The notes under the pieces are model-generated. The model worked only from the letters and a program-made list of their open reading frames with translations, made no database searches and was not told where the DNA came from. The position numbers and the translations under genes are program-made. A DNA stretch of 63,284 nucleotides from Aggregatibacter actinomycetemcomitans (GTDB lineage Bacteria; Pseudomonadota; Gammaproteobacteria; Enterobacterales; Pasteurellaceae), in contig JACAWG010000080.1 in the NCBI GenBank assembly GCA_017160915.1, forward strand, positions 1 through 63,284, given 5' to 3'. Of this stretch, positions 28,044-37,766 are shown piece by piece. Position 1 is the stretch's first letter; each line of letters begins with the position of its first letter.

Positions 28044-28994
28044 TTAAACAAAAGCTGCCTGATGGGCGATGAGTTCTGCTTTGGTTAAGGCGAAGACGCC
28101 GACGCCGCCGTTTTTGAGTTCGAGCCAGTTGAACGGGACATCGGGGAATTGTTCCATTAAGTGCACCATGCTGTTGCCCACTTCGCATACCAATACGCCG
28201 TCATCGGTGAGATAGTTTGCCGCTTGGCGTAGGATTTGTTTGGTGATGGTTAAGCCATCGTCGCCGGAGCCGAGCGCCATTTCAGGTTCGTAGTGAAATT
28301 CTTCGGGCATATCTGAGAGATCGTCTAAATCCACATAAGGCGGGTTGGTGACGATGAGGTCATATTGTTCTTCCAATAATTGCGAGAATAAATCCGATTG
28401 AATCGGAAACACGCGGTGGCTGAGGTTGTGGCGTTCGATGTTGATTTCCGCCACGTTCAGCGCGTCAAGGGAAAGATCGACGGCATCTATGTCCGCGTCA
28501 GGGAATTGTTCGGCACAGGCGATAGCAATGCAACCGCTGCCGGTGCACATATCCAGAATCCGTTGTGGTGCTTTGGGCAATACGCCGGCAAAACCATCCT
28601 GAATCAAGGCGCCAATCGGTGAACGTGGAATGATAACCCGTTCGTCCACATAAAATTCCAATCCACAAAACCAGGCGCTGTGAATTAAATAGGCAATGGG
28701 AAGGCGTTTTTCAAGACGAATAATCACTAAACGGATGAGTTCCAATTTTTCTGCGGCGGTTAAGCGGGCATCGTATAATTCGGCGGGAAAATCGGGCGGC
28801 AGGTGAAGGCAGGAAAGTACCAGCTGGTGCGCTTCGTCCCAGGCGTTGTCGTAGCCGTGTCCGTAGAATAATTCGGCGCGATTAAAGGTGCTGTAAGTCC
28901 AACGCAGAAAATCTTTGATGCTGTGCAGTTCGTCTTGCACGTTAGCGGAATAAATATCGTCGATCAATTCCTGATTAAAGGTAATTTGGTTCAT
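28044..28994 (-). CDS. prmB: Ribosomal protein uL3 glutamine methyltransferase PrmB
   Basis: SAM-dependent methyltransferase that methylates a glutamine of ribosomal protein L3 on the GGQ-type sequence. An N-terminal helical domain (residues about 1-100) is followed by a Rossmann domain: [16 protein letters not shown] is the SAM motif, and [10 protein letters not shown] is the NPPY motif that holds the target amide. The 316 residues are close to E. coli PrmB (310). HemK/PrmC is the alternative, but the long N-terminus and its ends favour PrmB. Divergent from smrB, as in E. coli (yfcB/yfcN). Confidence 0.95.
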   Translation of the reverse strand: MNQITFNQELIDDIYSANVQDELHSIKDFLRWTYSTFNRAELFYGHGYDNAWDEAHQLVLSCLHLPPDFPAELYDARLTAAEKLELIRLVIIRLEKRLPIAYLIHSAWFCGLEFYVDERVIIPRSPIGALIQDGFAGVLPKAPQRILDMCTGSGCIAIACAEQFPDADIDAVDLSLDALNVAEINIERHNLSHRVFPIQSDLFSQLLEEQYDLIVTNPPYVDLDDLSDMPEEFHYEPEMALGSGDDGLTITKQILRQAANYLTDDGVLVCEVGNSMVHLMEQFPDVPFNWLELKNGGVGVFALTKAELIAHQAAFV

Positions 28995-29056
28995 GATTTG
29001 CTCTTATCAATGTTAGAATTGCGCGTAGTTATACCATATTTGAGATAGGAAACGAA

Positions 29057-29563
29057 ATGTTAGATGATGAAGCGATTTCGCTGTTCCGTGCCGAAATGAA
29101 AGGCGTGAAGCCGTTAAAGCAGGACAGATTTGTGCCGCCGCGCGCCGCTAAGAAGAAAAGTCAGATGGCGGTCAAAGAGGCGCGCGAGCAGCAGGACACG
29201 TTATTTTATTTTTCCGATGAATACGAACCCTTGTTGAACGATGAAAGTGCGGTCAAATATTTGCGTGAAAATGAGGATTCCCATTTGCTGAAGCAATTGC
29301 GACGCGGGGATTTTTCGCCGGAGATTTTTTTGGATTTGCACGGCTTAACCCGCGAGCAGGCGAAGCTGGAATTGGCGGCGTTGATTCAAGCCTGTGAGAA
29401 AGAGCATATTTACTGTGCAAGTATTATGACCGGTTACGGCACTTATACCTTGAAGCGGCAAATCCCGCGCTGGTTGGTGCAGCATCCGAAAGTGCGCGCG
29501 CTACATCAAGCCCCGAAAGCGTGGGGCGGTGATGCGGCGATTTTGATTTTAATCGACGTTTAA
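29057..29563 (+). CDS. smrB: Ribosome rescue endonuclease SmrB
   Basis: Smr-domain nuclease (168 residues). E. coli SmrB binds collided ribosomes and cleaves the mRNA between them. The N-terminal half is a basic linker (PPRAAKKKSQMAVKEAREQQ). The C-terminal Smr domain has the DLHGLTREQAKLEL motif and IMTGYGTYTLKRQIPRWL, in which G-x-G and K/R contact RNA. It overlaps the convergent yccS gene by four bases, with no terminator between them. Confidence 0.94.
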   Translation: MLDDEAISLFRAEMKGVKPLKQDRFVPPRAAKKKSQMAVKEAREQQDTLFYFSDEYEPLLNDESAVKYLRENEDSHLLKQLRRGDFSPEIFLDLHGLTREQAKLELAALIQACEKEHIYCASIMTGYGTYTLKRQIPRWLVQHPKVRALHQAPKAWGGDAAILILIDV

Positions 29564-31701
29564 ACGGTTTTTTGAAATGCGCCGTAAAGGGACGGCAGAA
29601 TTTGGCTGATCATGCTCAACTGCTGAATCGGAATGTTAAATTGCACCTGTTCCAGTTGGGCGTTGGTATTCAGATTGGCTTGCGCCTGTTTTAAGCTCAA
29701 TTCAATGTTTTCGTGCAGCTTTTCAAAAATATCCGGTGTTAGTTTTTCCAGATGTTCCAAAATATAAATAATCTTTTTCGCCGCAGGATAAAATTCCGCT
29801 AAAAATGCCGTACTTTGCTGCATTTGTTTCATTTTGCTGCGATATGCGCCGAGTGCCGAAATATAACTGAGCAGCGAATAATTGATTTTTAACAGCTCGA
29901 ATCCCGTTTGCAAATGCGCCTGGTATTTCTTTGGTTCATGATTCATGTTGGAAATAGTGGCACTTAGCGCCGCCGCATATTCGTGGGCGTAACGGCGCAC
30001 GATACGGTATTTCAGATTATCCCCTTTGCCGAATTGCAGTTGGCTGACCACATAAAGCAAATATTGTGCGTCGCTTTTTACTGCCTGTCGGCTCACTTTA
30101 TCCAGTTGTAAATATTTCCAGTCCGGCCACAAATAAGACACCGCAAACCAAGAAATCGTGGCACCGATGAGGGTATCAATGACCCGTGAATAAAGCGCCT
30201 GTTCCACATCAAACCCCATGACATCAAAACTGAAAATCACTTGTAAGGTAATAAAAAAGGTGGAGAAACTGTAATTATTGGTGCGGAAAAAGAAGAACAG
30301 GGTGCTGGTGAACACGATTAAACCCAGTTGCAATTCCAGTGTCGGATTGGTGTATGGCAATAATGAACCGATCACTACGCCGAGAATTGTGCCGATAATC
30401 CGTTGTTTGAGGCGTAATTTGGTGGCGGTGTAGTTCGGCTGGCAGACGAATACGGCGGTAAGCAAAACCCAATAACCGCGATCCAACGGTAAAAATTCGC
30501 CGATCACGCAACAAACAAACACTACAATAGACAGACGCACCGCATGGCGAAAGAGCTGGGATTTAAAGCTGCAATGACTACGAATCGCCAACAGGATATT
30601 TTTTAACCCGGTGATTTGCTCGGTGTAAATTTGCGCCCGTTCCGTCTGTTCCGTATTGTCCGCTTCCTGATCAATGTGGCGTAGCTGATAATCCACGCTT
30701 TTCAGATTATCCAACAAGGTTTGGAGATTGAGAAGCGTCTCGCTTTCTTCCCCGTGAGCGGCGCTGTAAAACTCAAAGGATTGGTTCAAACCGTTAATGG
30801 CTTTTTCCACCCGCGTGTCGTAGTGATAGGTTTTATTGCGTTGTAAACTTAAAGCAATGTTGCGGCAGGCTTGGGCTTGCAGTTCCAATAAACGTTGAAT
30901 GCGGAAAATCAAATCGGTGTTTTTTAAATGTTCCGCCAGTTTTTGATAATCAAAATGGCTGGAGCTGATGCGCTCGTGAATATCCTGCGCAGCAAAATAA
31001 TAACGAATCATTTTGGTGGTGCGGCTATGGCGATGTTGCCCGCGAATACGGTAAAAAAGTGCGGTGCGGGCGCCGTTGAAAGCGTTGGTGAGTTCGCTGT
31101 TTTTCATCGCCATGGCAATGTGTTTGTTTTCGATTTGATCGATTTCATCGGGATCGAAAAACATGGATTTGGCGTCCAGATAATTGGCTAATGCCAAAAA
31201 GGATTTGGCAACGCTTTCCTGCACCGGGCGATTGGGGAAAAATAAATGCACGCACAGGGTAGTGACGCTATAAAGCAGCGTACCGCAGAGGATCATCAGT
31301 GGGTTGATATACCAAAGAGTGTCGGGCAAATAGGTCAGCGTGGTGTATAACGCCACCACCAAGGTGCCGAAAGCGATGGTGCTGTAACGCTGCCCCAAAG
31401 CACCGATCATGGTGAAGGCAAAGGTCATGAGCGTCATTAACAGCATAAATTGCAGGTTATGCCCAATACTCAGTTGCACGCTTAGGGTTGAAACGGAGAA
31501 AGCGAGCAGCGTGTAAAATACGTTTTTAATGCGACCGGTTAAACGGTTATCCAAATCCACTAATCCGCCGGCGATAATGCCTAGCACTAAAGGCATACTT
31601 TGTTCGGAAATATTAAAATACCAAATTGCCAGCACCGCGAGGTTTACGGCGATAAAAATCGGAATGGACGCAATAACTTTGGCGTTAAACCAGCGATTCA
31701 T
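29560..31701 (-). CDS. yccS: YccS-family inner-membrane protein (FUSC type)
   Basis: Predicted integral membrane protein of unknown transport role. Two blocks of about five to six membrane segments occupy residues about 10-140 and 385-510, each followed by a long soluble region. This is the duplicated layout of the YccS/YhfK and aromatic acid exporter (FUSC) family. The 713 residues match E. coli YccS (about 717). It follows yccF by eight bases and mgsA before that, so the three are probably one transcript. The function is not established. Confidence 0.9.
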   Translation of the reverse strand: MNRWFNAKVIASIPIFIAVNLAVLAIWYFNISEQSMPLVLGIIAGGLVDLDNRLTGRIKNVFYTLLAFSVSTLSVQLSIGHNLQFMLLMTLMTFAFTMIGALGQRYSTIAFGTLVVALYTTLTYLPDTLWYINPLMILCGTLLYSVTTLCVHLFFPNRPVQESVAKSFLALANYLDAKSMFFDPDEIDQIENKHIAMAMKNSELTNAFNGARTALFYRIRGQHRHSRTTKMIRYYFAAQDIHERISSSHFDYQKLAEHLKNTDLIFRIQRLLELQAQACRNIALSLQRNKTYHYDTRVEKAINGLNQSFEFYSAAHGEESETLLNLQTLLDNLKSVDYQLRHIDQEADNTEQTERAQIYTEQITGLKNILLAIRSHCSFKSQLFRHAVRLSIVVFVCCVIGEFLPLDRGYWVLLTAVFVCQPNYTATKLRLKQRIIGTILGVVIGSLLPYTNPTLELQLGLIVFTSTLFFFFRTNNYSFSTFFITLQVIFSFDVMGFDVEQALYSRVIDTLIGATISWFAVSYLWPDWKYLQLDKVSRQAVKSDAQYLLYVVSQLQFGKGDNLKYRIVRRYAHEYAAALSATISNMNHEPKKYQAHLQTGFELLKINYSLLSYISALGAYRSKMKQMQQSTAFLAEFYPAAKKIIYILEHLEKLTPDIFEKLHENIELSLKQAQANLNTNAQLEQVQFNIPIQQLSMISQILPSLYGAFQKTV

Positions 31702-31709
31702 GTTTAACC

Positions 31710-32183
31710 TTATTTATAAAACTGCTTATATTGTTGTTCGGTGAATTGTTGGCGGATTAAGGCGACGGTGTCTTTCGGCAACACGCGTTGCCCCACCGGA
31801 TATAAAGCGATGGCGGCGATTTTGAAATGCGCCAAGCCGGTCGGAATACCGACGATGGTCAGGCATTGAGAGATCCCGCAAAACACATTGCCGAGGCAAA
31901 GCCACCAGCCGAACAGAATGAACCAGACAATGTTAAGCACGGATCCGATGGAATTTTCCACCGCACTTTTCGGTTCCAGATATTTAACATGAATAATGTC
32001 GTTGCCGAAAGGCACGAGTGTCATTTTGGTGATTTCCCAACAGCTGCGGGTGTATGGCAAGGTGACGATTAAAACGGCGCTCATCACGGTAGCAAAAAGC
32101 CATCCTAAGGTGACGGCGAAGCCACCCAGAACAAAATTCAGAATATTTAAAACGAGTGCAAGTGTTGCGTTATTTCCGTTCAT
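31710..32183 (-). CDS. yccF: YccF-family inner-membrane protein
   Basis: Small membrane protein (157 residues) built from two similar halves: NIWFILFGWWLCLGNVF-like and NFVLGGFAVTLGWLFATV segments, each followed by an amphipathic TIVGIP/PFG stretch. This matches the YccF domain family of unknown function. In E. coli yccF sits directly upstream of yccS, as here. Its ATG overlaps the mgsA stop by one base, so translation is probably coupled. Confidence 0.9.
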   Translation of the reverse strand: MNGNNATLALVLNILNFVLGGFAVTLGWLFATVMSAVLIVTLPYTRSCWEITKMTLVPFGNDIIHVKYLEPKSAVENSIGSVLNIVWFILFGWWLCLGNVFCGISQCLTIVGIPTGLAHFKIAAIALYPVGQRVLPKDTVALIRQQFTEQQYKQFYK

Positions 32184-32641
32184 TATTTCAGTCGCTCGGT
32201 TAAATAGCCTTGGTAATCGGGAATGCGAATATCGGCAGTTTCATTAAGCAATGGCGAGGTGACCAAAAAGTCTGCGCTGGCGATATTCATGGCTACGGGG
32301 ATATTCCACACCGTTGCGATACGCATTAAGGCTTTGACGTCCGGATCATGGGGCACGGCATTCATCGGATCCCAGAAGAAAATCATTAAATCAATTTTGT
32401 TTTCGGCGATTAGTCCGCCCAGTTGCTGATCGCCGCCCATCGGACCGCTCAGCAGGCTGTTTACCGCCAAGCCCGTTTCCCGATGAATCAGATTGCCGGT
32501 CGTGCCCGTGCCGTACAGGGTGTGATTTGCCAATAAAGTGCGGTGGTTTTTACACCAGTTTATGAGATCCTGTTTACAGTGATCATGTGCCACTAACGCG
32601 ATATGTTTATTTTTAGGTAGCGCACGATAAGTGGTTTGCAT
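32183..32641 (-). CDS. mgsA: Methylglyoxal synthase
   Basis: Cytosolic enzyme that converts dihydroxyacetone phosphate to methylglyoxal, a bypass relieving sugar-phosphate build-up. The 152 residues match E. coli MgsA. Motifs: [13 protein letters not shown], the phosphate-binding GTGTTGNLI, and [13 protein letters not shown] with the catalytic aspartate of the GGDQQ group. Just upstream of its AAGGAG, and 16 bases from the start, ends the terminator hairpin of the DUF2057 gene, so expression may depend on read-through. Confidence 0.96.
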   Translation of the reverse strand: MQTTYRALPKNKHIALVAHDHCKQDLINWCKNHRTLLANHTLYGTGTTGNLIHRETGLAVNSLLSGPMGGDQQLGGLIAENKIDLMIFFWDPMNAVPHDPDVKALMRIATVWNIPVAMNIASADFLVTSPLLNETADIRIPDYQGYLTERLK

Positions 32642-32657
32642 AAGTTCTCCTTAAACA

Positions 32658-32682
32658 AAAAGTGAGCGGAAGGCTCACTTTT
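32658..32682 (-). terminator. Terminator after the DUF2057 gene
   Basis: Perfect 10-bp stem AAAAGTGAGC/GCTCACTTTT with a 5-base loop; TTTTTGTTT follows on the minus strand. The mgsA ATG is only 16 bases further on. Confidence 0.85.
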
Positions 32683-32707
32683 CAAATGTATCTAAAATTA
32701 ATCAATC

Positions 32708-33388
32708 TTATTTTTGTTTTTTCGCCCAATCAATGAAACGGGTTTGCGTTTCTTTATCGGCTTGTTGATACCAGTATTGAAGCATTTGCTCGGCAACATT
32801 TTCGCCTTGTAAGGTAACTTTGCCTTTCGCCACTTTACCTGTGGCTGCACCACCGGCTACCATGGCAGCAGTTGGCGCGGCAGTTGAAGCGGTTGCGGTT
32901 GAAAAGGCAGGTACGGCGGCGGCTGCACCGGAAGCGTTGTATTCGCCTAAGTCTTTAATCAGACTAACGCTTGGGAAGAAACCTTCCTGTTTTAAGTATT
33001 CTTGCTGGGTTTGTACGTTCGCGCCGGAAGCGGTTTTTACGCTAATTACCGGTGCTTTCTTAAAGGCATTGAAATCACGTTCGTTAGATAATTTCGGGGC
33101 AGAAATGACGATGTCTTCCGCTGAACCTTGGAAGGTCACGATGATCGGATCGGTTTCAAGTAAGGCGCTGTCGGAGCCGGTTTTCACGATTTCGGCGACG
33201 CGTACCACCACTTGGTGTTTTTGCGTGTCATTAATATTGAAGCTGTGAGTTTCCTTTAATAGGGATTTTGAAGGTTTTTGACCGTCAACGGCGAGGAAAT
33301 CGATGTTGGATGAACTGGTGACCATACCTGCAAAGCTGGCGGTACTGGCTAAAAGTGTTGCAGCTAATGCAGCTAAACGAAATTTCAT
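32708..33388 (-). CDS. DUF2057 (YccT/UPF0319) exported protein
   Basis: Secreted protein of unknown function. The ATG at 33388 (226 residues) begins a clear signal peptide (KFRLAALAATLLASTASFA) and has GGAGC upstream. The open frame extends to 33688, but those codons precede the signal peptide and look untranslated. The N-terminal domain (SNIDFLAVDGQKPSKSLL, HQVVVRVAEIV, VTFQGSAEDIVISAPKL) is the DUF2057 pattern. After an alanine-rich linker near residues 150-185, a C-terminal segment ends QMLQYWYQQADKETQTRFIDWAKKQK-like, as in YccT homologues. Adjacent to mgsA, as in E. coli. No role is assigned. Confidence 0.88.
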   Translation of the reverse strand: MKFRLAALAATLLASTASFAGMVTSSSNIDFLAVDGQKPSKSLLKETHSFNINDTQKHQVVVRVAEIVKTGSDSALLETDPIIVTFQGSAEDIVISAPKLSNERDFNAFKKAPVISVKTASGANVQTQQEYLKQEGFFPSVSLIKDLGEYNASGAAAAVPAFSTATASTAAPTAAMVAGGAATGKVAKGKVTLQGENVAEQMLQYWYQQADKETQTRFIDWAKKQK

Positions 33389-33532
33389 ATTTGCTCCTGT
33401 TTTGAGTAAAATTAGATGACACTTTATAGCATAAAGCGTTGCCTGTATGCTATTCCAAATTCGTGGAAATGAAAATAGAAAATTGTACTTAACGGCTAGT
33501 TTTTTGTTTTTATTCAATTTTAGGAGACGAAA

Positions 33533-33805
33533 ATGCTGAAAAAACGTTTTTTGGTTTATGGTTGCGTGCAAGGTGTCGGCTTCCGTTATTTCACTTGGCA
33601 GCAGGCGACAAAAATCGGCGTGACGGGGTTTGTGCGTAACCTTGCCGACGGCTCCGTGGAAGTGGTTGCCATCGGCTCGGAGGCGCAAGTTCAGGCATTA
33701 AACGATTGGCTGCAACAAGGTCCGCGTACGGCGACGGTGCAACAGGTTTTTGCGGAAGATTATCTCAGCAGTAAAGAATTTACGACGTTTCAAGTGTTGC
33801 ACTAA
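33533..33805 (+). CDS. acyP: Acylphosphatase
   Basis: Small cytosolic enzyme (90 residues) that hydrolyses acyl phosphates such as carbamoyl phosphate. It has the phosphate-cradle motif [11 protein letters not shown] with R18, and the catalytic asparagine N36 in [13 protein letters not shown]. coli YccX is 92 residues. AGGAGA precedes the ATG. Its last 26 bases overlap the convergent yfeD gene. In E. coli this gene neighbours tusE and yccA; here yfeABCD lies between. Confidence 0.95.
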   Translation: MLKKRFLVYGCVQGVGFRYFTWQQATKIGVTGFVRNLADGSVEVVAIGSEAQVQALNDWLQQGPRTATVQQVFAEDYLSSKEFTTFQVLH

Positions 33806-34628
33806 AGCGTAGGCGGATTTTGCTGTAAATAAGTGCGGTCAAAAATACCGCTGCTTGTAGTAGGATAATGCAAGGACCAGTCGCGCCGTCAATATGGTAG
33901 CTAATAATTGTGCCCAAAATGCTGGTGCTGATTGACGTCACCAGGGCAATGGCGATCATGTAATCAAATCGCTTGGTTAAAATAAAGGCGGTAATGCCCG
34001 GTGAAATGAGCATGGCGACCACTAAAATCACCCCCACCACCTGCATGGCGCTGATGATGGTTAAGGCAAGTAAAATCAATAAGCTGTAATGTAACAGACG
34101 TGGCGATAAACCGACAATTTTGGTTTGGTTGGCATCGAAACAATAAAGTAAAAAGTCTTTTCGTCGAAGAAAGATAACAAGAAAAATCAACGCGGTCATA
34201 AAGAAAGTTTGCCAAACTTCGGCATCGCTGACGCCAAGTAAATTACCGAATAAAATATGGGTTAAATGTTGATCCGTTTCAATTTTGGTAAACAACACAA
34301 TCCCCAAAGCAAACATCCCTGAAAACACGATACCCATTGCGGTATCTTCTTTAATTCGGCTGTTTTCTTTTAAATAGCCCACACTAATAGAACAAACCAG
34401 ACCCGCCACAAAAGCACCGACACTTAACGGCAACCCCAACCAGAAGGCGACCACAATTCCCGGTAGCACGGCGTGTGAAATGGCATCGCCCATTAATGAC
34501 CAGCCTTTTAACACCAGATAACAGGAAAGCATGGCGCAAATAATGGACACCAACAGCGCGGTAATCAGCGCGTTTTGCATGAAAGGGTAGCTGAAAGGCT
34601 CGGTAATCCAAAGATAAACGGCGTTCAT
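33780..34628 (-). CDS. yfeD: Manganese/iron ABC transporter permease YfeD
   Basis: Second membrane subunit of a cluster A-I (ABC-3 type) metal importer, about eight to nine hydrophobic helices over 282 residues. Family motifs include [18 protein letters not shown] near residue 45 and [21 protein letters not shown] near 190. It is a paralogue of yfeC, whose stop overlaps its start by four bases, so permease translation is coupled. Last gene of the operon, converging on acyP. Confidence 0.92.
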   Translation of the reverse strand: MNAVYLWITEPFSYPFMQNALITALLVSIICAMLSCYLVLKGWSLMGDAISHAVLPGIVVAFWLGLPLSVGAFVAGLVCSISVGYLKENSRIKEDTAMGIVFSGMFALGIVLFTKIETDQHLTHILFGNLLGVSDAEVWQTFFMTALIFLVIFLRRKDFLLYCFDANQTKIVGLSPRLLHYSLLILLALTIISAMQVVGVILVVAMLISPGITAFILTKRFDYMIAIALVTSISTSILGTIISYHIDGATGPCIILLQAAVFLTALIYSKIRLRFSATLETS

Positions 34629-35482
34629 TTTTGCACCTCTTCTTGTGCGATGGGTTTATGTTGATGCAGCAAACCGTATTTCGGTGAAAAAATGAATGCC
34701 AGCAAGAAAAGTGCGGTCTGAATACAAACAATAACGCCGCCTGTTGCACCGTCTAAGAAATAACTTATATAAACCCCGACGGCGCTAGAGGAAATGCCTA
34801 AAACCACAGCAATAAGGGCTAAGGTTTTAAAACGATCGGTGAGTAAATAAGCGGTGGCGCCCGGTGTGATAACCATGGCAATGACCAAAATGGCACCGAC
34901 GGTTTGTAACGCGGCGACTACGCAGGCGCTGAGCAAAGTGAAAAACAGGATTTTGTAGTAAATCGGTGAAAAGCCGACGGAAGTGGCGTGCACTTCGTCA
35001 AAGAAAATCAGCAGAAGATCTTTCCAAAAGATCAGCAGTAACACTAAACAAACACCGATGATGATGCCGACTTGCAAAATATCTTCATCGGCAATGCCTA
35101 GGATGTTGCCTAAGATAATGTCTTGTACGTTAATTGATGTCGGATTAAGAGAAATAATTAATAAACCAAGGGCAAAGAACGTGGTAAAAATAAAGCCGAT
35201 GACGGCATCTTCACGGAGTTTGGTAATGGATTTAATCCAAAGGATCGCAACGGCGGCGAGAATACCGGAAAAAAACGCGCCAAGTGCGTAGGGTAGGGAA
35301 AGGGCATAAGCAATAGCAACGCCGGGCACGACGGAATGAGAAAGGGCATCACCGATCAGTGACCAGCCTTTCAGCATTAAATAAGCGGATAAAAACGCAC
35401 AAACGCCGCCTACTGCCGAGCTGATTAAAATGGCTTTCACCATGTAATCGTAGGAAAAGGGTTCTAATAATAAGTCCCACAT
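34625..35482 (-). CDS. yfeC: Manganese/iron ABC transporter permease YfeC
   Basis: First membrane subunit of the metal importer, 285 residues with about eight helices. GWSLIGDALSHSVVPGVA and TVGAILVIAMVITPGATAYLL mirror the same stretches in YfeD, showing gene duplication. A histidine-containing C-terminus (LLHQHKPIAQEE) is cytoplasmic by prediction. It shares its start base with the yfeB stop and overlaps yfeD. Confidence 0.92.
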   Translation of the reverse strand: MWDLLLEPFSYDYMVKAILISSAVGGVCAFLSAYLMLKGWSLIGDALSHSVVPGVAIAYALSLPYALGAFFSGILAAVAILWIKSITKLREDAVIGFIFTTFFALGLLIISLNPTSINVQDIILGNILGIADEDILQVGIIIGVCLVLLLIFWKDLLLIFFDEVHATSVGFSPIYYKILFFTLLSACVVAALQTVGAILVIAMVITPGATAYLLTDRFKTLALIAVVLGISSSAVGVYISYFLDGATGGVIVCIQTALFLLAFIFSPKYGLLHQHKPIAQEEVQK

Positions 35483-36372
35483 TATGCGTCATCCTCTGGT
35501 TTGCCGTGTCTGACAGTCGGTGCCGGCGGATCGATTTTGGTTTTACCGTAGAATACCGCCGCCCGCTCATCATCGGTTAATACCGTCACGGCACGCGGAT
35601 CTTCGTCATCATGTAAGTCTTCGCCCAAGAGTTTAATGTGGCGTAATACACCGCCAAAGACCAATTCCAAGTTGTGTTGGTTAAAGGTGGTTTCGGTCGG
35701 ACCGGCGGCAATCACGGTGCGGTTAATCATCACCACGCGATCACAAAAATCCGGTACGGAGCCTAAATTGTGCGTGGAAACCAGAATTAAATGCCCTTCA
35801 CGGCGTAATTGACCTAATAAATCAATAATGGCGTTTTCCGTTTGCACATCCACGCCGGTGAAAGGTTCGTCCAATAAAATAATCTTACTTTGTTGTGCCA
35901 GCGCGCGGGCAAGAAATACCCGTTTCTTTTGCCCGCCGGAAAGCTCGCCGATTTGACGATGGGCAAGGTGTTCAATGTTCACCCGTTGCATGGCTTCCTG
36001 CACCTTTTGTTTGTCCGTTTCACTCGGACGGCGCAGGAAGTTCATATAACCATAGCGTCCCATCAGCACCACATCGTAAACAGAGACCGGAAATTGCCAG
36101 TCCACGTCTTCCGATTGCGGCACATAAGACACTAAATTTTGTTTTAGGGCTTGTTTAATCGTGAGATTGCAAAGGGAAATATTGCCTCGTTGCGGTGTAA
36201 TTAACCCCATCAGACTTTTAAACAGAGTTGATTTACCGCTCCCGTTCACGCCGACTAAAGCGCAGGTCGTACCGCCTTCCAGTTTAAAAGAAACATCATG
36301 GATGGCGGTGTGCCCGTTGTTATAACGAACGGTTACGTCTTCAACGCAAATGGAGGCAATATTGGACGACAT
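35482..36372 (-). CDS. yfeB: Manganese/iron ABC transporter ATPase YfeB
   Basis: Cytoplasmic ATPase of the metal importer. Walker A is GVNGSGKST, the signature [14 protein letters not shown], Walker [13 protein letters not shown], and the switch histidine lies in [10 protein letters not shown]. The C-terminal 50 residues are acidic and extend beyond the core domain, as in Yersinia YfeB. The 296 residues fit. It abuts yfeA and yfeC with one-base overlaps. Confidence 0.93.
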   Translation of the reverse strand: MSSNIASICVEDVTVRYNNGHTAIHDVSFKLEGGTTCALVGVNGSGKSTLFKSLMGLITPQRGNISLCNLTIKQALKQNLVSYVPQSEDVDWQFPVSVYDVVLMGRYGYMNFLRRPSETDKQKVQEAMQRVNIEHLAHRQIGELSGGQKKRVFLARALAQQSKIILLDEPFTGVDVQTENAIIDLLGQLRREGHLILVSTHNLGSVPDFCDRVVMINRTVIAAGPTETTFNQHNLELVFGGVLRHIKLLGEDLHDDEDPRAVTVLTDDERAAVFYGKTKIDPPAPTVRHGKPEDDA

Positions 36373-37253
36373 TATTTTTCAAATCCTTTAGCAATAGTAG
36401 AGACAGTCACTTTTAACAAATCAATGTAAGTCGGCACCGGACCGTTGGCGTTGGAAAGCGAGTCAACATAAAGCACGCCGCCGTATTTGGCTCCGGTTTC
36501 TTTTGCCACTTGTTTTGCCGGTTTCGGCGAAATGGTGCTTTCACTGAATACGACCGGAATATTGTTGGCTTTCACGGTTTCAATCACTTTACGCACTTGT
36601 TGTGGCGTGCCTTGTTGTTCTGCATTAATCGGCCACAAATAAGCTTCTTTAAAACCGTAATCACGCGCCAAATAACTGAACGCGCCTTCACTGGTGACCA
36701 ACCAACGTTGGGCTTCCGGCACTTGCGCTAATTTTTCACGTAACGGTTGATCCAGTTCTTTGATTTTTTGGATATAAAGTGCGGTGTTTTTTTCGTACGT
36801 TTCTTTATTTTGTGGATCGTATTTAATCAACGCATTTTTAATGTTCTCGGCATAGATTAACGCATTGGAAGGCGACATCCAAGCATGCGGGTTCGGGTTG
36901 CCGGTGTACGGACCTTCATGAATTGACATCGGCTCAATGCCTTCGGTTACAACAACGGCCGGTTTATCTTTGACATTTTGGAAGAATTTTTCAAACCAAC
37001 GTTCAAGGTTCAAACCGTTCCATAACACTAAATCGGCAGATTGCGCTTTGACGATATCTTTCGGGGTCGGCTCATAATCGTGGATTTCCGCACCGGGTTT
37101 TGTGATGGATTCTACGGTTGCGGCATCTCCGGCGATATTTTGCGCCATATCCTGAATAACGGTGAACGTGGTGACAACTTTAAATTTTGCATAAGCAAGG
37201 CTGCTGCTCAGGCTTAATGCGAGTACGCTGACTAATGTGGCTAATAAGCGCAT
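36372..37253 (-). CDS. yfeA: Manganese/iron ABC transporter, substrate-binding protein YfeA
   Basis: Periplasmic metal-binding protein of cluster A-I. A signal peptide ends near residue 22 (LSSSLAYA). The four metal ligands can be placed as H58 (AEIHDYEP), H123 (NPHAWMSP), E189 (TSEGAFSY) and D264 (LYVDSLS). Their spacings of 65, 66 and 75 residues match those I recall for Yersinia YfeA (H76, H141, E207, D282). A glutamate as third ligand points to manganese/iron rather than zinc. No histidine-rich loop is present. First gene of yfeABCD. Confidence 0.94.
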   Translation of the reverse strand: MRLLATLVSVLALSLSSSLAYAKFKVVTTFTVIQDMAQNIAGDAATVESITKPGAEIHDYEPTPKDIVKAQSADLVLWNGLNLERWFEKFFQNVKDKPAVVVTEGIEPMSIHEGPYTGNPNPHAWMSPSNALIYAENIKNALIKYDPQNKETYEKNTALYIQKIKELDQPLREKLAQVPEAQRWLVTSEGAFSYLARDYGFKEAYLWPINAEQQGTPQQVRKVIETVKANNIPVVFSESTISPKPAKQVAKETGAKYGGVLYVDSLSNANGPVPTYIDLLKVTVSTIAKGFEK

Positions 37254-37325
37254 ATTTTTTCTCCTTAGTTTTTTTAATTATAAAATAACAACATAAGTTG
37301 CAGGGGCATTATATTCTTTTAATTT

Positions 37326-37344
37326 TCAAATGCAAATGATTCTT
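37326..37344. promoter_or_regulatory. Possible Fur box upstream of yfeA
   Basis: By my alignment, 11 of 19 bases agree with the Fur consensus palindrome, including AATG and AAT-ATT blocks. The match is modest. The position, about 75 bases upstream of yfeA, and known Fur control of yfe in Yersinia make it plausible. Confidence 0.35.
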
Positions 37345-37351
37345 AAATAGG

Positions 37352-37681
37352 TTATAAGCATTTTGCCGGCTTGGGTAAGCCCGCCAGTTTGGTTGCCTGT
37401 TTTGCCGGACCATCAGGGAATAAACGCTGTAAATAACGGCTATTGCCTTTGTCTTCCCCCAGCTTTTGCGCCGTAGCTTTGACTAACATACGAATAGCGG
37501 GCGAGGTTTTATATTCTTGATAAAAATCGCGCACAAAATGAATGATTTCCCAATGCGCATCCGTTAACTCCAGATTTTCTAGCTTTGCAATCGCCAGCGC
37601 GACGTCCGGATTCCAGTCATTTATATTGAGTAAATACCCCGACGCATCGGTTTCAATTTGTTTGTTATTGACTTCAAGCAT
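37352..37681 (-). CDS. tusE: Sulfur relay protein TusE (DsrC family)
   Basis: Accepts sulfur from TusBCD and passes it to MnmA for 2-thiolation of tRNA wobble uridine. The 109 residues end in AKCL, with the active cysteine C108 as the penultimate residue, the family hallmark. [32 protein letters not shown] is also typical. I chose the ATG at 37681 over a TTG at 37687 because GAGG lies eight bases before it. It lies between yfeA and yccA, all on the same strand. Confidence 0.94.
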   Translation of the reverse strand: MLEVNNKQIETDASGYLLNINDWNPDVALAIAKLENLELTDAHWEIIHFVRDFYQEYKTSPAIRMLVKATAQKLGEDKGNSRYLQRLFPDGPAKQATKLAGLPKPAKCL

Positions 37682-37721
37682 CGTCAAAACCTCATGATTT
37701 ATATGGATTTGATTATATAAA

Positions 37722-37743
37722 AACGCCCCAAAAAAGGGGCGTT
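37722..37743 (-). terminator. Intrinsic terminator after yccA
   Basis: Perfect 8-bp stem AACGCCCC/GGGGCGTT with a 6-base loop; TTTTATAT follows on the minus strand, immediately after the yccA stop. Confidence 0.85.
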
Positions 37744-37766
37744 GAATTTATCTATCAAATTAATAA

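Noticed and set aside
33389-33688. 100-residue N-terminal extension of the DUF2057 protein
   Set aside because: A signal peptide with its own binding site starts at 33388; the extension would bury it.
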